From positions 62,001 to 126,000 of the forward strand of contig NZ_JACXAE010000126.1 in the NCBI RefSeq assembly GCF_014698965.1: a stretch of 64,000 bases of DNA. Reading direction: 5' to 3'. Both the position numbers and the translations under genes were made by a program. Below, piece after piece: positions 55,769 to 64,000 of this stretch. Source of the DNA: Iningainema tapete BLCC-T55. GTDB taxonomy: Bacteria > Cyanobacteriota > Cyanobacteriia > Cyanobacteriales > Nostocaceae. The stretch's first letter is position 1. Each line of letters begins with the position of its first letter. A model generated the notes under the pieces. That model had not been told where the DNA came from and ran no database searches. It saw nothing but the letters and a program-made list of their open reading frames with translations.

Positions 55769-58536
55769 ACAGTTTGCTTCAGCGGAATTTCAATCAGGAA
55801 TTCTGTTCCTTTGCCCAGTTCGGAAATACACTTCATAAATCCACCATGCTTGTCTACAACAATTTGGTAGCTGATAGCTAACCCCAGCCCCGTACCCTTA
55901 CCAACTGGTTTGGTAGTGAAAAACGGATCGAAGATGCGCTGGAGGATGTCTTCAGGTATTCCCCATCCATTGTCAGCAATCCGAATTATGACACGGGAAT
56001 TATCTGCTGATAGTTGAGTGGAAATCCAAATTGTCGGGAATGTCATTTGTCCAAAGTCATTTGTCCTTGGTTTAGAATTGTTTACTAATGACAAAGGACT
56101 ATTGACAAATGACTCTTCAAGGGCATCAATAGCGTTGTTGACAACATTCATGAATACCTGATTCATCTGTCCGGCAAAGCATTCTACTAGAGGTAAGTTG
56201 CCATAGTCTTTAATTACCTCAATTCCCGGAAATTCTTTATTTGATTGGAGACGATGTTGTAGAATCAACAAAGTATTATCAATCCCCTCATGTAACTCAA
56301 CACGTTTCATTTCCGCTTCATCTAAGCGAGAAAAATTACGTAATGAAAGCACTATTGAGCGAATACGGTCTGATCCTACTTTCATTGATGACATAATTTT
56401 GGGTAGATCATCTGCTAAAAATTCAAGATCAATTTCATCTGCTTTTGAGTCAATCTCTTGTAACGGTTCAGGATAATATTTTTGATAAAGACGCAACAAA
56501 TCTAGTATTTGATGAGTATATTCAATACAGTGAGAAAGGTTGCCATAGATGAAGCTAACAGGATTGTTAATTTCGTGTGCTATTCCGGCAACCAATTGCC
56601 CTAAACTAGACATTTTTTCATTTTGAATGAGTTGAGTTTGTGTTTGTTTGAGTTTGTCAAGAGTAGTCTCTAATTGTTCGGCTTTAGCTATTGCTTTTTC
56701 TTGGGCAGCGCGACTTTGTTCGTAAAGTTGTGCTTGTTGAATGGCGATCGCCGCCTGATCTGCCAACTGTTGTAGTAAATTAATTTCTACATCTTGCCAA
56801 TTTCTAGGAGAAGAACACTCATGGGCAACAAGTAACCCCCACAGTTGCTCACCCATATTAATTGGTACTATTAAATTGGCTTGAACTTGCAAATTTTGCA
56901 AAAATTCATGATGACAAGGACTCAAAGAAGCTGTTGAGACATCATTAATTGCTCGGATCCTTCCCCGACAATAGAGATGAGCATATTCCTCAGGAAAACA
57001 GCCTTGTGGAACTGTCAAACCCAAAACAGAACGCCAATTACCATGAACATGTTCAACAATTATCTGCCCGTGGAAATTATCTAATATTTGGTAAATTAAA
57101 ACTCTATCTGTATTTAATAACTTACAAATTTCCTGCACAATAGTTTGCAAAATTGTCTTCAACTCTAATGTGCTACGAATTTGGTCGGTAATTTGCTGGA
57201 TCACAGAGGCACATTGCAGTGATTGTTGCAGTTCAGCAGTTTGCTGTTTTACTCTTACTTCCAAGTTGAGATTTAACATTTGTACTTGTTGGTACATTTG
57301 TTGCTGCTGAATTGCCATCGAAAAATTATCGCACAATGTTTGGAACATAGCAATCTCTTCGTTACCCCATTCTCGTGCTTGTCCCTTTTTTTGCTCTCGC
57401 CAAGTTGCAAAAGAAATTTGAGGTAGTTGTTGCTGATGATGATCCCGTTGTCCTGCCCACAAAATTTCTGTGTCAAACTCATTACGAAAAATACTTAAAT
57501 AACCCAGAAAATTTTGACGGTAAGTTAAAGGCATTACTAAGAGTCCCCGAATTCGAGTAGCTTGAAATGCAGGAGCTAAAACTTGCAATGCTGGTTCTCT
57601 ATATAAGTCAGTAATTGCCCAATAATTGTTTGGACCTTGAGACATCCAGTTTTGCCACACTGGATGTTCTTCTATGATGTTGTTTTCTATATTACCTAGT
57701 AATCTCGGATAGTTACCACAAGTATATAATTCACTACTTTGTTGAAGATAAAGTCTTCCGCCTACTCCATTAAAGGCAGCAACAGTTTCTTCAAGCGCTC
57801 TTAAAAATTTAATTGTTGGTAGTGTATGCAAAAGGGTAGAAACTCGGTTAATAATAGCTTCTCGCTGCTGCTCTAGTCGTGTTTGAGTGAGGATATTACT
57901 TTGCGCGATCGCGATCGCTACCTGATCTGCTACTTGTTGTACTACTTTGAGTTCAGTAGTCAAAATTGTGCGCGTTTCAATATGGTGCGACACTAGCAAT
58001 CCCCATAGTTTAGGTTCCGCTGACTGCTCCTTGAGGTTGTAAACTAGAATTGGTACTACAAGTGAAGACTGCACACCCATTGCCTTGAGATATTCTATAT
58101 GACATGGGTCTACTGCTCGGTAATAAATATCGGTGTTACATTCACTCCCGTCTGAACTTTCTAAAGGCGATAGACCGATTTTTCCATTAGCCACATCAAT
58201 GATGGAACGTTGACGTGCTTTAAGAAACATCAACCTAGCATCTGGGGGTATATCATCCGCTGGGAAGTGCAACCCCACTAAAGATGGTAAACGGCAATTA
58301 TATATAGACTCGGCAATAACTTCACCACTACCATCAGCATCAAAACGATACAACTTTACCCGATCTACACCTAAAAAAGAACGAACTTCAGCAACCGTGG
58401 CTGTTAATATTTCTTCAAGTTCAAGTGATCGCCTAATCCGCATAGTCATACGGTATAGTAACTCTTCTCGGTCAAAAGGTTGTGGCAATTCGTTTGGGTG
58501 ATCGGAAAACTTCATTTCTGATAGACTGCTAGACAA
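55750..58536 (-). CDS. Hybrid-GAF sensor histidine kinase with three GAF domains
   Basis: 928 aa, no membrane segment. GAF1 about 25-215 has the phytochrome-like [20 protein letters not shown] and [20 protein letters not shown] with Cys145-His146. GAF2 about 225-415 carries the [17 protein letters not shown] region. GAF3 about 445-610 has [19 protein letters not shown] with Cys541-His542. A HisKA follows (H654 in [15 protein letters not shown]) and then a HATPase from about 740 to the end, with a repeat-derived insertion at about 809-834. It is a candidate light sensor because of the two Cys-His sites, but bilin binding is unproven. No receiver is encoded next to it. Confidence 0.88.
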   Translation of the reverse strand: MSSSLSEMKFSDHPNELPQPFDREELLYRMTMRIRRSLELEEILTATVAEVRSFLGVDRVKLYRFDADGSGEVIAESIYNCRLPSLVGLHFPADDIPPDARLMFLKARQRSIIDVANGKIGLSPLESSDGSECNTDIYYRAVDPCHIEYLKAMGVQSSLVVPILVYNLKEQSAEPKLWGLLVSHHIETRTILTTELKVVQQVADQVAIAIAQSNILTQTRLEQQREAIINRVSTLLHTLPTIKFLRALEETVAAFNGVGGRLYLQQSSELYTCGNYPRLLGNIENNIIEEHPVWQNWMSQGPNNYWAITDLYREPALQVLAPAFQATRIRGLLVMPLTYRQNFLGYLSIFRNEFDTEILWAGQRDHHQQQLPQISFATWREQKKGQAREWGNEEIAMFQTLCDNFSMAIQQQQMYQQVQMLNLNLEVRVKQQTAELQQSLQCASVIQQITDQIRSTLELKTILQTIVQEICKLLNTDRVLIYQILDNFHGQIIVEHVHGNWRSVLGLTVPQGCFPEEYAHLYCRGRIRAINDVSTASLSPCHHEFLQNLQVQANLIVPINMGEQLWGLLVAHECSSPRNWQDVEINLLQQLADQAAIAIQQAQLYEQSRAAQEKAIAKAEQLETTLDKLKQTQTQLIQNEKMSSLGQLVAGIAHEINNPVSFIYGNLSHCIEYTHQILDLLRLYQKYYPEPLQEIDSKADEIDLEFLADDLPKIMSSMKVGSDRIRSIVLSLRNFSRLDEAEMKRVELHEGIDNTLLILQHRLQSNKEFPGIEVIKDYGNLPLVECFAGQMNQVFMNVVNNAIDALEESFVNSPLSLVNNSKPRTNDFGQMTFPTIWISTQLSADNSRVIIRIADNGWGIPEDILQRIFDPFFTTKPVGKGTGLGLAISYQIVVDKHGGFMKCISELGKGTEFLIEIPLKQTVMIANS
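56041..56115 (-). repeat. Heptanucleotide-type repeat inside a kinase CDS
   Basis: GTCATTTGTCC (twice) and complementary GACAAAGGACTATTGACAAATGACT segments, the same words as in the spacer at 25590-25630. Read in frame as about 26 residues in the ATPase domain between the N box helix and the next strand. Confidence 0.88.
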
Positions 58537-58662
58537 AGTATAAATTATTCTTAAATTTTATCTCTTAATCATTCCTCTGCTATTGGGAAAAACATGAAAA
58601 TTACTTAATCTTTAGTAAAGATTTATGCTGAATAAATAGGCAGTATATTTACTGAAAATTCA

Positions 58663-59115
58663 TTATTTTTTGCTAGTGCGGATTTCTTCGCGTACACTCA
58701 TAAGAATCTTACCTAGCTGGTTTTGACCAGTTTTATCTGCACCACATCCCCAGAAATAATCTTTTGGAGAGTCTTCCACCAAAAACTGATCTCCTGTAGA
58801 AATAAGAACTTCTCTAATATCGGCATGAGTCAGGAACTTTTTCAGTACAGCTGCACGCATAACCTCAACTTTTACTACATCCCAATCAGGACGAAGTTGA
58901 CGAGTACAATCTCGTCCCAATGCGGCAGCTAGTTCTGGTGTTTGGGCAGCATAAATTGTCGGTATAATCACCGCATCTGGTGTTCCGACAAACTTTTGTG
59001 CTTGATAGTAATGCTCAACTGTTGACCAGTAAATACCCTCAATTGTAATTCCGTGTGGAGAAAAATTGGAAAAACAACCATAGGGTGGACAAACCTTGTA
59101 AAAATAAATAGTCAT
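58663..59115 (-). CDS. NADAR-family protein
   Basis: 150 aa. YGCFSNFSPHGI at the start (about residue 13), STVEHYYQAQKF (about 31) and DYFWGCGADKTGQNQLGKIL (about 118) are the family landmarks. NADAR proteins hydrolyse N-glycosidic ADP-ribose-type bonds; some remove ADP-ribose from nucleic acids or act in NAD metabolism and anti-phage conflict, others in riboflavin pathways. It has no operon partner here; the gene is divergent from DUF2243. Confidence 0.9.
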   Translation of the reverse strand: MTIYFYKVCPPYGCFSNFSPHGITIEGIYWSTVEHYYQAQKFVGTPDAVIIPTIYAAQTPELAAALGRDCTRQLRPDWDVVKVEVMRAAVLKKFLTHADIREVLISTGDQFLVEDSPKDYFWGCGADKTGQNQLGKILMSVREEIRTSKK

Positions 59116-59247
59116 TGGAAAATTGCTATTTTAGATACTAAACTAGTATCTCCAAAGTAATTCAATCGTAGTACTCGTCTCAAGAGAGAAGATCACATCC
59201 AAAATCAAGTTATATCTTGAAAAAAGATTCCGTTTGTGAGGTTGAAA

Positions 59248-59736
59248 ATGGAAGCTAAAAGCGAAATAAGCAGCCGTCGTCGTCGTCGTAATACGCCGCT
59301 AATTGTAGCTGGAATATGTCTTGGTATAGGTCTTAGCGGATTCTTCGATGGTATCGTACTGCATCAAATTCTCCAATGGCATCACATGTTAAGCAGTATT
59401 AGACCTCTGACAACCAGAGATAACATAGACTTTAACATGGTTTGGGACGGCTTATTTCACGTCTTTGACTGGGTAATGACTGTAGTTGGAGTTGTGTTAC
59501 TATGGCAGGCAGGAAAGCGTGAAGATGTTTCATGGTCATCAAACGTCTTCTTTGGCTCAATACTCGTTGGCGCTGGCTTATTCGACGTAGTTGAAGGAAT
59601 AATCGATCACCAAATTCTCGGTATCCATCACGTCAAACCAGGTCCAAATCAGTTAGCCTGGGATTTAGGTTTTCTTGCCTTTGGTACACTTCTGATTATA
59701 CTCGGTTGGTTAATAATACAAAGAAGTCAGGACTAA
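59248..59736 (+). CDS. DUF2243 family membrane protein
   Basis: 162 aa from ATG 59248; GAGG (59237-59240) is well placed for it, the GTG at 59236 is not. Four membrane segments with conserved GISGFFDGIVLHQILQWHHM-like text (here GLSGFFDGIVLHQILQWHHM) and VWDGLFHVFDWVMTVVG. Repeated Asp/His within membrane segments suggests metal or heme contact, which is inference. It is followed 18 bp later by the DUF4129 gene, so a shared transcript is possible. Confidence 0.88.
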   Translation: MEAKSEISSRRRRRNTPLIVAGICLGIGLSGFFDGIVLHQILQWHHMLSSIRPLTTRDNIDFNMVWDGLFHVFDWVMTVVGVVLLWQAGKREDVSWSSNVFFGSILVGAGLFDVVEGIIDHQILGIHHVKPGPNQLAWDLGFLAFGTLLIILGWLIIQRSQD

Positions 59737-59754
59737 AATCCCCCACTTCCCCCC

Positions 59755-60360
59755 ATGTCCACAAATTCCTTTGAAACAACAAACTGGAGTTGGCAGTTCT
59801 CTCAGTTGCAACAACAACTGGGAGAATGGTTAGAATATCAGCTTGGACGCTTAAACTTGAATGTACCAAACTGGCAGCCGGGATGGTCAACAGGTTCATG
59901 GCAAGATAAATTATTGAACTTGTTATTTTGGGTTTTACTCTTATTATTTTTGGCTTGGGTGGGATGGCGGTTATGGCAAGAATTCAGCCCTTCTTTGTAT
60001 TCTTGGTTAGCTAGAACTAATAACTCTCAAAATCAGGTTGCAAAAACTACCGTAACACAGTTGTCAGTAGAAGAATTGTTAAGGCGATCGCAAGAACTTT
60101 ACCATCAAGGAAACTACCGTGAAGCTTGCCGTTGTCTTTATTTTGCCATATTGCAGAACTTACATGAAAAAGCAATTCTCCCGCACAAAACTAGCCGTAC
60201 TGATGGAGAATATTTGCAATTACTACAACTTTCCGTTACTTTGATGCAGCCCTACGAAACCTTAATTACCACACATGAGCAAATATGTTTTGCTCATACC
60301 GAGATATCCCGCGAAAATTATGAGCAGTGTTGGCAAGCATATCGGGATATACAAAAATGA
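59755..60360 (+). CDS. DUF4129 domain protein
   Basis: 201 aa. One membrane segment (about 60-83, LLNLLFWVLLLLFLAWVGW) and a C-terminal DUF4129 domain (VEELLRRSQELYHQGNYREA, about 115). DUF4129 genes usually sit with DUF4350, MoxR and DUF58 genes, as partly here. The C-terminal domain has a TPR-like helix pair. Its TGA overlaps the ATG of the next gene. Confidence 0.85.
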   Translation: MSTNSFETTNWSWQFSQLQQQLGEWLEYQLGRLNLNVPNWQPGWSTGSWQDKLLNLLFWVLLLLFLAWVGWRLWQEFSPSLYSWLARTNNSQNQVAKTTVTQLSVEELLRRSQELYHQGNYREACRCLYFAILQNLHEKAILPHKTSRTDGEYLQLLQLSVTLMQPYETLITTHEQICFAHTEISRENYEQCWQAYRDIQK

Positions 60361-61472
60361 AACGCTCAAAACGTTTATGGGTAGGTGGAATCGCACTGTT
60401 TGTCATAATTTTACTTACCTTACTCGCCGCTCCCAGTAGTAGCAAAATCAATAGTGGTTCCACTTACAACCGTGCTCCTGATGGTTACGGTGCTTGGTAT
60501 GCTTTTATGCAAAAACAAGGAGTGGCTGTAGCACGTTGGCAAAAGCCCTTTCCGGAATTATACGTACAAAAACGTCCCATCACTCTGTTACAAGTAAATA
60601 GTTATACAACCGCATTCCAGCTAGATAGCCAAGAGCAAAAATGGATAGAAAAAGGAAATAACTTAGTAATACTAGGTGTATACGAGCAAGTAACAGCAGC
60701 CGAATTTAGTACAATGCAAAAATCACTAGTAGGTGATATTAAAATTGATACAACAAGACGCAGAACAATTGCCACAGGGGAAAAAGCTTCTTTAAGCGAT
60801 CGCTTCGGTGCTATTGTGTGGGAAAAACAATACGGCAAAGGAAAAGTTGTATTTTCCACCACACCCCATTTAGCAGCAAATGCCTACCAAAATAATATCA
60901 GTAATTTCCAGTATTTAGCCGACCTAGTGAAAGAAAAAGGCAAGACATTATTAGTAGATGAATACATCCACGGCTACAAAGATAACAGCGTAAAACAAAG
61001 CGAAAGAGAAGGCAATCTGCTGAGTTATTTGGCCAAAACACCTTTATTTCCAGCATTATTACAACTAAGCATACTACTACTAACACTAATTTGGGCGCTC
61101 AATCGTCGCTTTGAAAAACCAGTAGCATTAAAGACTCCAATCATAGACAACAGTGAAGCATACATACTCGCCCTAGCAGGAGTACTGCAAAAAGCTGAAT
61201 CTCGGGACTTTGTGATAGAAATGGTAGGCAAAGAAGAACAAAAGCAACTCCAAAAAGCTCTCTTGTTAGGGCAAGAACCACTTGACAATCAAACCATAAT
61301 TAATGCTTGGATACAACAAACAGGAAATAGCGCAACAGAATTAGAAGCAGTGTTAAACCTACAATCTCAAAAACACCGCATTAGTGAAAAAGACTTGATA
61401 AACTGGTTGCAACAATGGCAAACCTTGAGAGTTGAATATGAGCGAAACCCATTCAGCCTTAACTCGCCTTAG
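60357..61472 (+). CDS. DUF4350 domain protein
   Basis: 371 aa from ATG 60357 (overlapping the DUF4129 stop as ATGA). A membrane segment near the start (about 9-25), a Rossmann-like DUF4350 domain (DGYGAWYAFMQKQGVAVARW; LVILGVYEQV) to about residue 210, and a second membrane segment (about 228-247, ALLQLSILLLTLIWAL). It overlaps the MoxR gene by 35 bp. This pair is thought to act in a membrane-associated MoxR assembly or chaperone system; the exact role is unknown. Confidence 0.85.
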   Translation: MKRSKRLWVGGIALFVIILLTLLAAPSSSKINSGSTYNRAPDGYGAWYAFMQKQGVAVARWQKPFPELYVQKRPITLLQVNSYTTAFQLDSQEQKWIEKGNNLVILGVYEQVTAAEFSTMQKSLVGDIKIDTTRRRTIATGEKASLSDRFGAIVWEKQYGKGKVVFSTTPHLAANAYQNNISNFQYLADLVKEKGKTLLVDEYIHGYKDNSVKQSEREGNLLSYLAKTPLFPALLQLSILLLTLIWALNRRFEKPVALKTPIIDNSEAYILALAGVLQKAESRDFVIEMVGKEEQKQLQKALLLGQEPLDNQTIINAWIQQTGNSATELEAVLNLQSQKHRISEKDLINWLQQWQTLRVEYERNPFSLNSP

Positions 61473-62388
61473 TCAAGCACTATCCCATGTAATTTTTGGT
61501 CAGCCTATAATTATACAACAACTATTAGTAGCTCTACTAGCAGGTGGACACGTCATATTAGAAGGAGTACCAGGAACAGGTAAAACACTCTTGGTAAAAG
61601 TGCTAGCGCAGTTAATCCAAACAGAATTTCGCCGCGTGCAGTTAACACCAGATGTTTTGCCAGCAGATATTACTGGTACAAATATTTTTGATTTGAATAC
61701 CCGCAGCTTCACCTTGAAAAAAGGACCAATATTCACCGAAGTACTGCTAGCCGATGAAATTAACCGCACACCCCCGAAAACGCAAGCGGCTCTGCTAGAA
61801 GCGATGGAAGAGATGCAGGTAACATTGGATGGACAGAGTATACCATTACCAGAGTTATTTTGGGTAATTGCAACGCAAAATCCTTTGGAATTTGAGGGGA
61901 CATATCCCTTACCCGAAGCACAATTGGACAGGTTTTTATTCAAATTAGTGGTAGAATACCCAGACCTAGCTGCGGAAAAGCAAATGTTGTTAAATCGTCA
62001 AGCGGGGTTTGCTGCACGACGGTTGGATATTGCGCAAATAGAGCCAGTAGCAACAGTAGCTGAAATTTTGGCAGCGCGGCAAGCAGTAAAAGAAGTTAAA
62101 GTTTCTGAAGCACTGATAGATTATCTTTTAGCTTTAGTTAGAGCATCACGCCAGCAACCTGATTTAACTCTGGGCGCTTCTCCTCGTGCTGCAAGTGTTT
62201 GGTTGAACGCATCTCAAGCAATAGCGTGGTTAACAAGACGGGATTTTGTGACACCAGACGACATTAAAGCTGTTGCACCACCATTGTTGCGTCACCGTTT
62301 CATTTTAAAACCAGAAGCAATGCTAGATGGTGTACAAATTGATGCGGTGATTGCTGCTTTACTGAATAAAGTGCCAGTACCAAGGTGA
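61438..62388 (+). CDS. MoxR-family AAA+ ATPase
   Basis: 316 aa from ATG 61438. AAA_3 ATPase: Walker A LEGVPGTGKTLLVKVLAQ (about residue 42), Walker B VLLADEINRTPPKTQAALLE (about 105), sensor-1 FWVIATQNPLEFEGTYPLPE and AQLDRFLFKL (Arg finger). MoxR ATPases act as chaperone-like maturation factors with VWA or DUF58 partners. No DUF58 gene is present here. The stop abuts the convergent acyltransferase stop with no space. Confidence 0.93.
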   Translation: MSETHSALTRLSQALSHVIFGQPIIIQQLLVALLAGGHVILEGVPGTGKTLLVKVLAQLIQTEFRRVQLTPDVLPADITGTNIFDLNTRSFTLKKGPIFTEVLLADEINRTPPKTQAALLEAMEEMQVTLDGQSIPLPELFWVIATQNPLEFEGTYPLPEAQLDRFLFKLVVEYPDLAAEKQMLLNRQAGFAARRLDIAQIEPVATVAEILAARQAVKEVKVSEALIDYLLALVRASRQQPDLTLGASPRAASVWLNASQAIAWLTRRDFVTPDDIKAVAPPLLRHRFILKPEAMLDGVQIDAVIAALLNKVPVPR

Positions 62389-63090
62389 TTAAGCTACGCC
62401 TCCCTTACTGGCTTTAATAACTTTTGCGGGTACTCCAACTGCTATGGAGTAGGGAGGGATGTTTTTGGTGACAACAGATCCAGCTCCGATCACGCTTCCT
62501 TTACCAATCGTCACTCCATCTAAGATTCTGACTCCGCTGCCGATCCAACAATTGTCTTGAATTTCAATTCCTTCACGGCTTAATCCGTGTTCTCGATGAT
62601 TATTAGCGTAAATACCTGTATGTGATGCGATTAAGCAATCATTACCAATTTTGATATTACCGGGACCTGCCATACAGACATACGGTCCCAGGTAGGAGTT
62701 GTCGCCAATCTTGATCAAGCAATCAGAACCGGCAGTTCTGATGTCAACGCCGCGATCAATACAAGTTCTGTTGCCAATAAGTATTTGGCTATTTGGTGAT
62801 CTAATCTCCAAGTAAGCATTTCGGAGGATTTTAACACTATCGCCAAGTTCGATTGAACTAGCTCCAAGTATCTCAACTCCTGCTAGAATGTTAACCCCTC
62901 GACCCATACGCGCAAATATTAAACGGTATAGCAGCTGTCGCAGCAGAGTGCCAAATGGACGAGGAATCCATCCGATCAAATTGATGATGGTTAACTCTAA
63001 TATGCGCGATCGCAATGTCGGGGATTGGTTTGGTAGATTTTGATAACTGTGAAGTTCTTGAACTGTCATAGCTGTATTTACTGATCGCAA
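62389..63090 (-). CDS. Left-handed beta-helix acyltransferase
   Basis: 233 aa. Hexapeptide repeats (IGNRTCIDRGVDIRTAGSDC, IKIGNDCLIASHTGIYANNH, IQDNCWIGSGVRILDGVTIG, GSVIGAGSVVTKNIPPYSIA) form the left-handed beta-helix of sugar O-acetyltransferases. The active His is in YANNHREH (about residue 162). Likely acetylates a sugar of the polysaccharide pathway. It is downstream of, and 6 bp from, the glycosyltransferase cut by the right edge. Confidence 0.9.
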   Translation of the reverse strand: MRSVNTAMTVQELHSYQNLPNQSPTLRSRILELTIINLIGWIPRPFGTLLRQLLYRLIFARMGRGVNILAGVEILGASSIELGDSVKILRNAYLEIRSPNSQILIGNRTCIDRGVDIRTAGSDCLIKIGDNSYLGPYVCMAGPGNIKIGNDCLIASHTGIYANNHREHGLSREGIEIQDNCWIGSGVRILDGVTIGKGSVIGAGSVVTKNIPPYSIAVGVPAKVIKASKGGVA

Positions 63091-63096
63091 AGTTGA

Positions 63097-64000
63097 CTAG
63101 TTATTTACACTGCCAAATGTGGAAATGAGTTTTGTCACTAAAGCTTGAACATATTTACTATGATTATATTGGTTAAGTGTCAATTCATAACCTCGCTGAG
63201 CTTGTTCCTGTGCTTTTTGCGGATCGTTTAACAGTTTCTCAATTGCATCGCGTAGCCCTACGGAGTCACTAGGATTAACACCAGTAACAATACCTGCGTC
63301 AATTAAGTCGCTAATAATACCTGGTGAACGAGTAATTATTACAGGTCGTTTACAAGCCATTGCTTCAAACATAGTAGTGAGTCCGGCTTGGTATTTATTT
63401 TCTAATAGGGAAAGCACAACTATGTCAGAATCGCGGTAAAGTTGAACTAATTCGCACCAGTCGTAAAAGCGACACGACATGTTACTAGGCATAACTTTTG
63501 GGAATGTACTTCTACGTGCTGGAGCATTTGGTGAAACAGCGCAAATCTTCACATCGATATTTAAATCTTTAGTTGCATCCGCGAGAGTTTGATAGTCACG
63601 TCTTTCTAAACCTCCGCTACCAATAATTGGACGCAGCTTTTCGCTAGCTGCTCCTGGTGTGAAAAAAGATATGTCTGTGGGTTGCAAATAAAATTCATAG
63701 ACATGGTTTTCTGGTAAGTGGAGGTAGCGGCGCAGAAATTCTGCTTGCGATGCTGTGACAAATAAATCTATTTTGTTAGCGATATTGAATAATTTTAATG
63801 CTAAATAACCCCGTGGGCGGTTGATATTTTGAGTAAATGCTACAACTTTAGGGCGATGACGTTTTGCACCGCAAAGGGTGGCGATCGCAATACCTACGTC
63901 TTCGCCAGTACAATATACTACATCATCCTCTTTAAGCTGGGAAGATAACTGACGTGCCAAAGCCCAATGTTCGGGACTACCGATAATTTTTGCACGCATT
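63097..64000 (-). CDS. Family 4 glycosyltransferase, cut by right edge
   Basis: About 300 residues are seen. C-terminal half of a GT-B fold: DSDIVVLSLLENKYQAGLTT (about residue 190) with AMACKRPVIITRSPGII, the nucleotide-sugar binding region, and DAIEKLLNDPQKAQEQAQRG near the end. The first Met, at 63999, is at the very edge and the family N-terminus is missing, so the gene probably continues outside. It precedes the acyltransferase by 6 bp, forming an operon. Confidence 0.85.
   Translation of the reverse strand, partial: MRAKIIGSPEHWALARQLSSQLKEDDVVYCTGEDVGIAIATLCGAKRHRPKVVAFTQNINRPRGYLALKLFNIANKIDLFVTASQAEFLRRYLHLPENHVYEFYLQPTDISFFTPGAASEKLRPIIGSGGLERRDYQTLADATKDLNIDVKICAVSPNAPARRSTFPKVMPSNMSCRFYDWCELVQLYRDSDIVVLSLLENKYQAGLTTMFEAMACKRPVIITRSPGIISDLIDAGIVTGVNPSDSVGLRDAIEKLLNDPQKAQEQAQRGYELTLNQYNHSKYVQALVTKLISTFGSVNN

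Overview
The window looks like chromosomal DNA of a filamentous, probably heterocyst-forming (Nostocales-type) cyanobacterium. The evidence is NtcA, the NDH-1 cluster ndhA-ndhI-ndhG-ndhE and a separate ndhL, cyanobacteria-restricted families (DUF3007, DUF3084, DUF3146), a PatA/Pix-type chemosensory operon, GAF-rich histidine kinases, HIP1 octamers (GCGATCGC), and many short tandem heptanucleotide repeats of the kind known from Nostoc and its relatives. There is no prophage, CRISPR array or rRNA, and no complete insertion sequence was seen.

Layout. 1-1621: a minus-strand two-gene operon for secreted or surface proteins (a DUF11/SdrD-B-like protein, then a proline/glutamine-repeat plus Ig-like protein cut by the left edge). 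1622-2956: AT-rich DNA without a gene. 2957-4519: a membrane coiled-coil protein, DUF3007 and ndhL. 4718-4802: an intronless tRNA-Leu(UAA). 4961-8948: an unknown helical protein, a flippase-like membrane protein and two related lipoproteins. 9022-17045: a five-gene minus-strand chemotaxis/phototaxis operon (PatA-like regulator, CheY, CheW, MCP with a GAF domain, CheA-REC hybrid). 17790-23447: tRNA-Leu(UAG), alr, an HNH nuclease, a DHH phosphoesterase, SixA and citrate synthase. 23739-27581: ndhA-I-G-E plus NAD kinase. 27628-33711: small stress or toxin-like genes, a Trypco1-type protein, and a SWIM protein with an SNF2 helicase. 34170-42156: pnp, an AbrB/PIN toxin-antitoxin pair, DUF3146, yqgF, DUF3084, ntcA, fabI and hisB. 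42443-53969: an exopolysaccharide locus (Wzz-like, O-antigen-polymerase-like, Wzx-like, four glycosyltransferases, a GH74-like secreted lipoprotein, and a WecG/TagA/CpsF transferase on the other strand). 54737-64000: an orphan ABC ATPase, a three-GAF histidine kinase, NADAR, DUF2243, a DUF4129-DUF4350-MoxR operon, an acyltransferase and a glycosyltransferase cut by the right edge.

The most unusual signal is the repeat load. One palindrome family (GTAGAGACG...CGTCTCTAC) occurs nine times, three of them in frame inside proteins. A second hairpin family (GGTTTCT/AGAAACC or CCGACTTCT/AGAAGTCGG) occurs five times. Heptanucleotide tandem repeats fill operon junctions, supply stop codons, and in one case are inserted inside a histidine-kinase ATPase domain. 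These repeats appear to be actively reshaping genes and operon spacers. Other points of interest are possible bilin-binding GAF domains in two sensory proteins, a plant-polysaccharide-type GH74 glycosidase in an exopolysaccharide locus, and a short region flanked by 27-bp direct repeats that carries a PIN toxin-like gene and a gene remnant.
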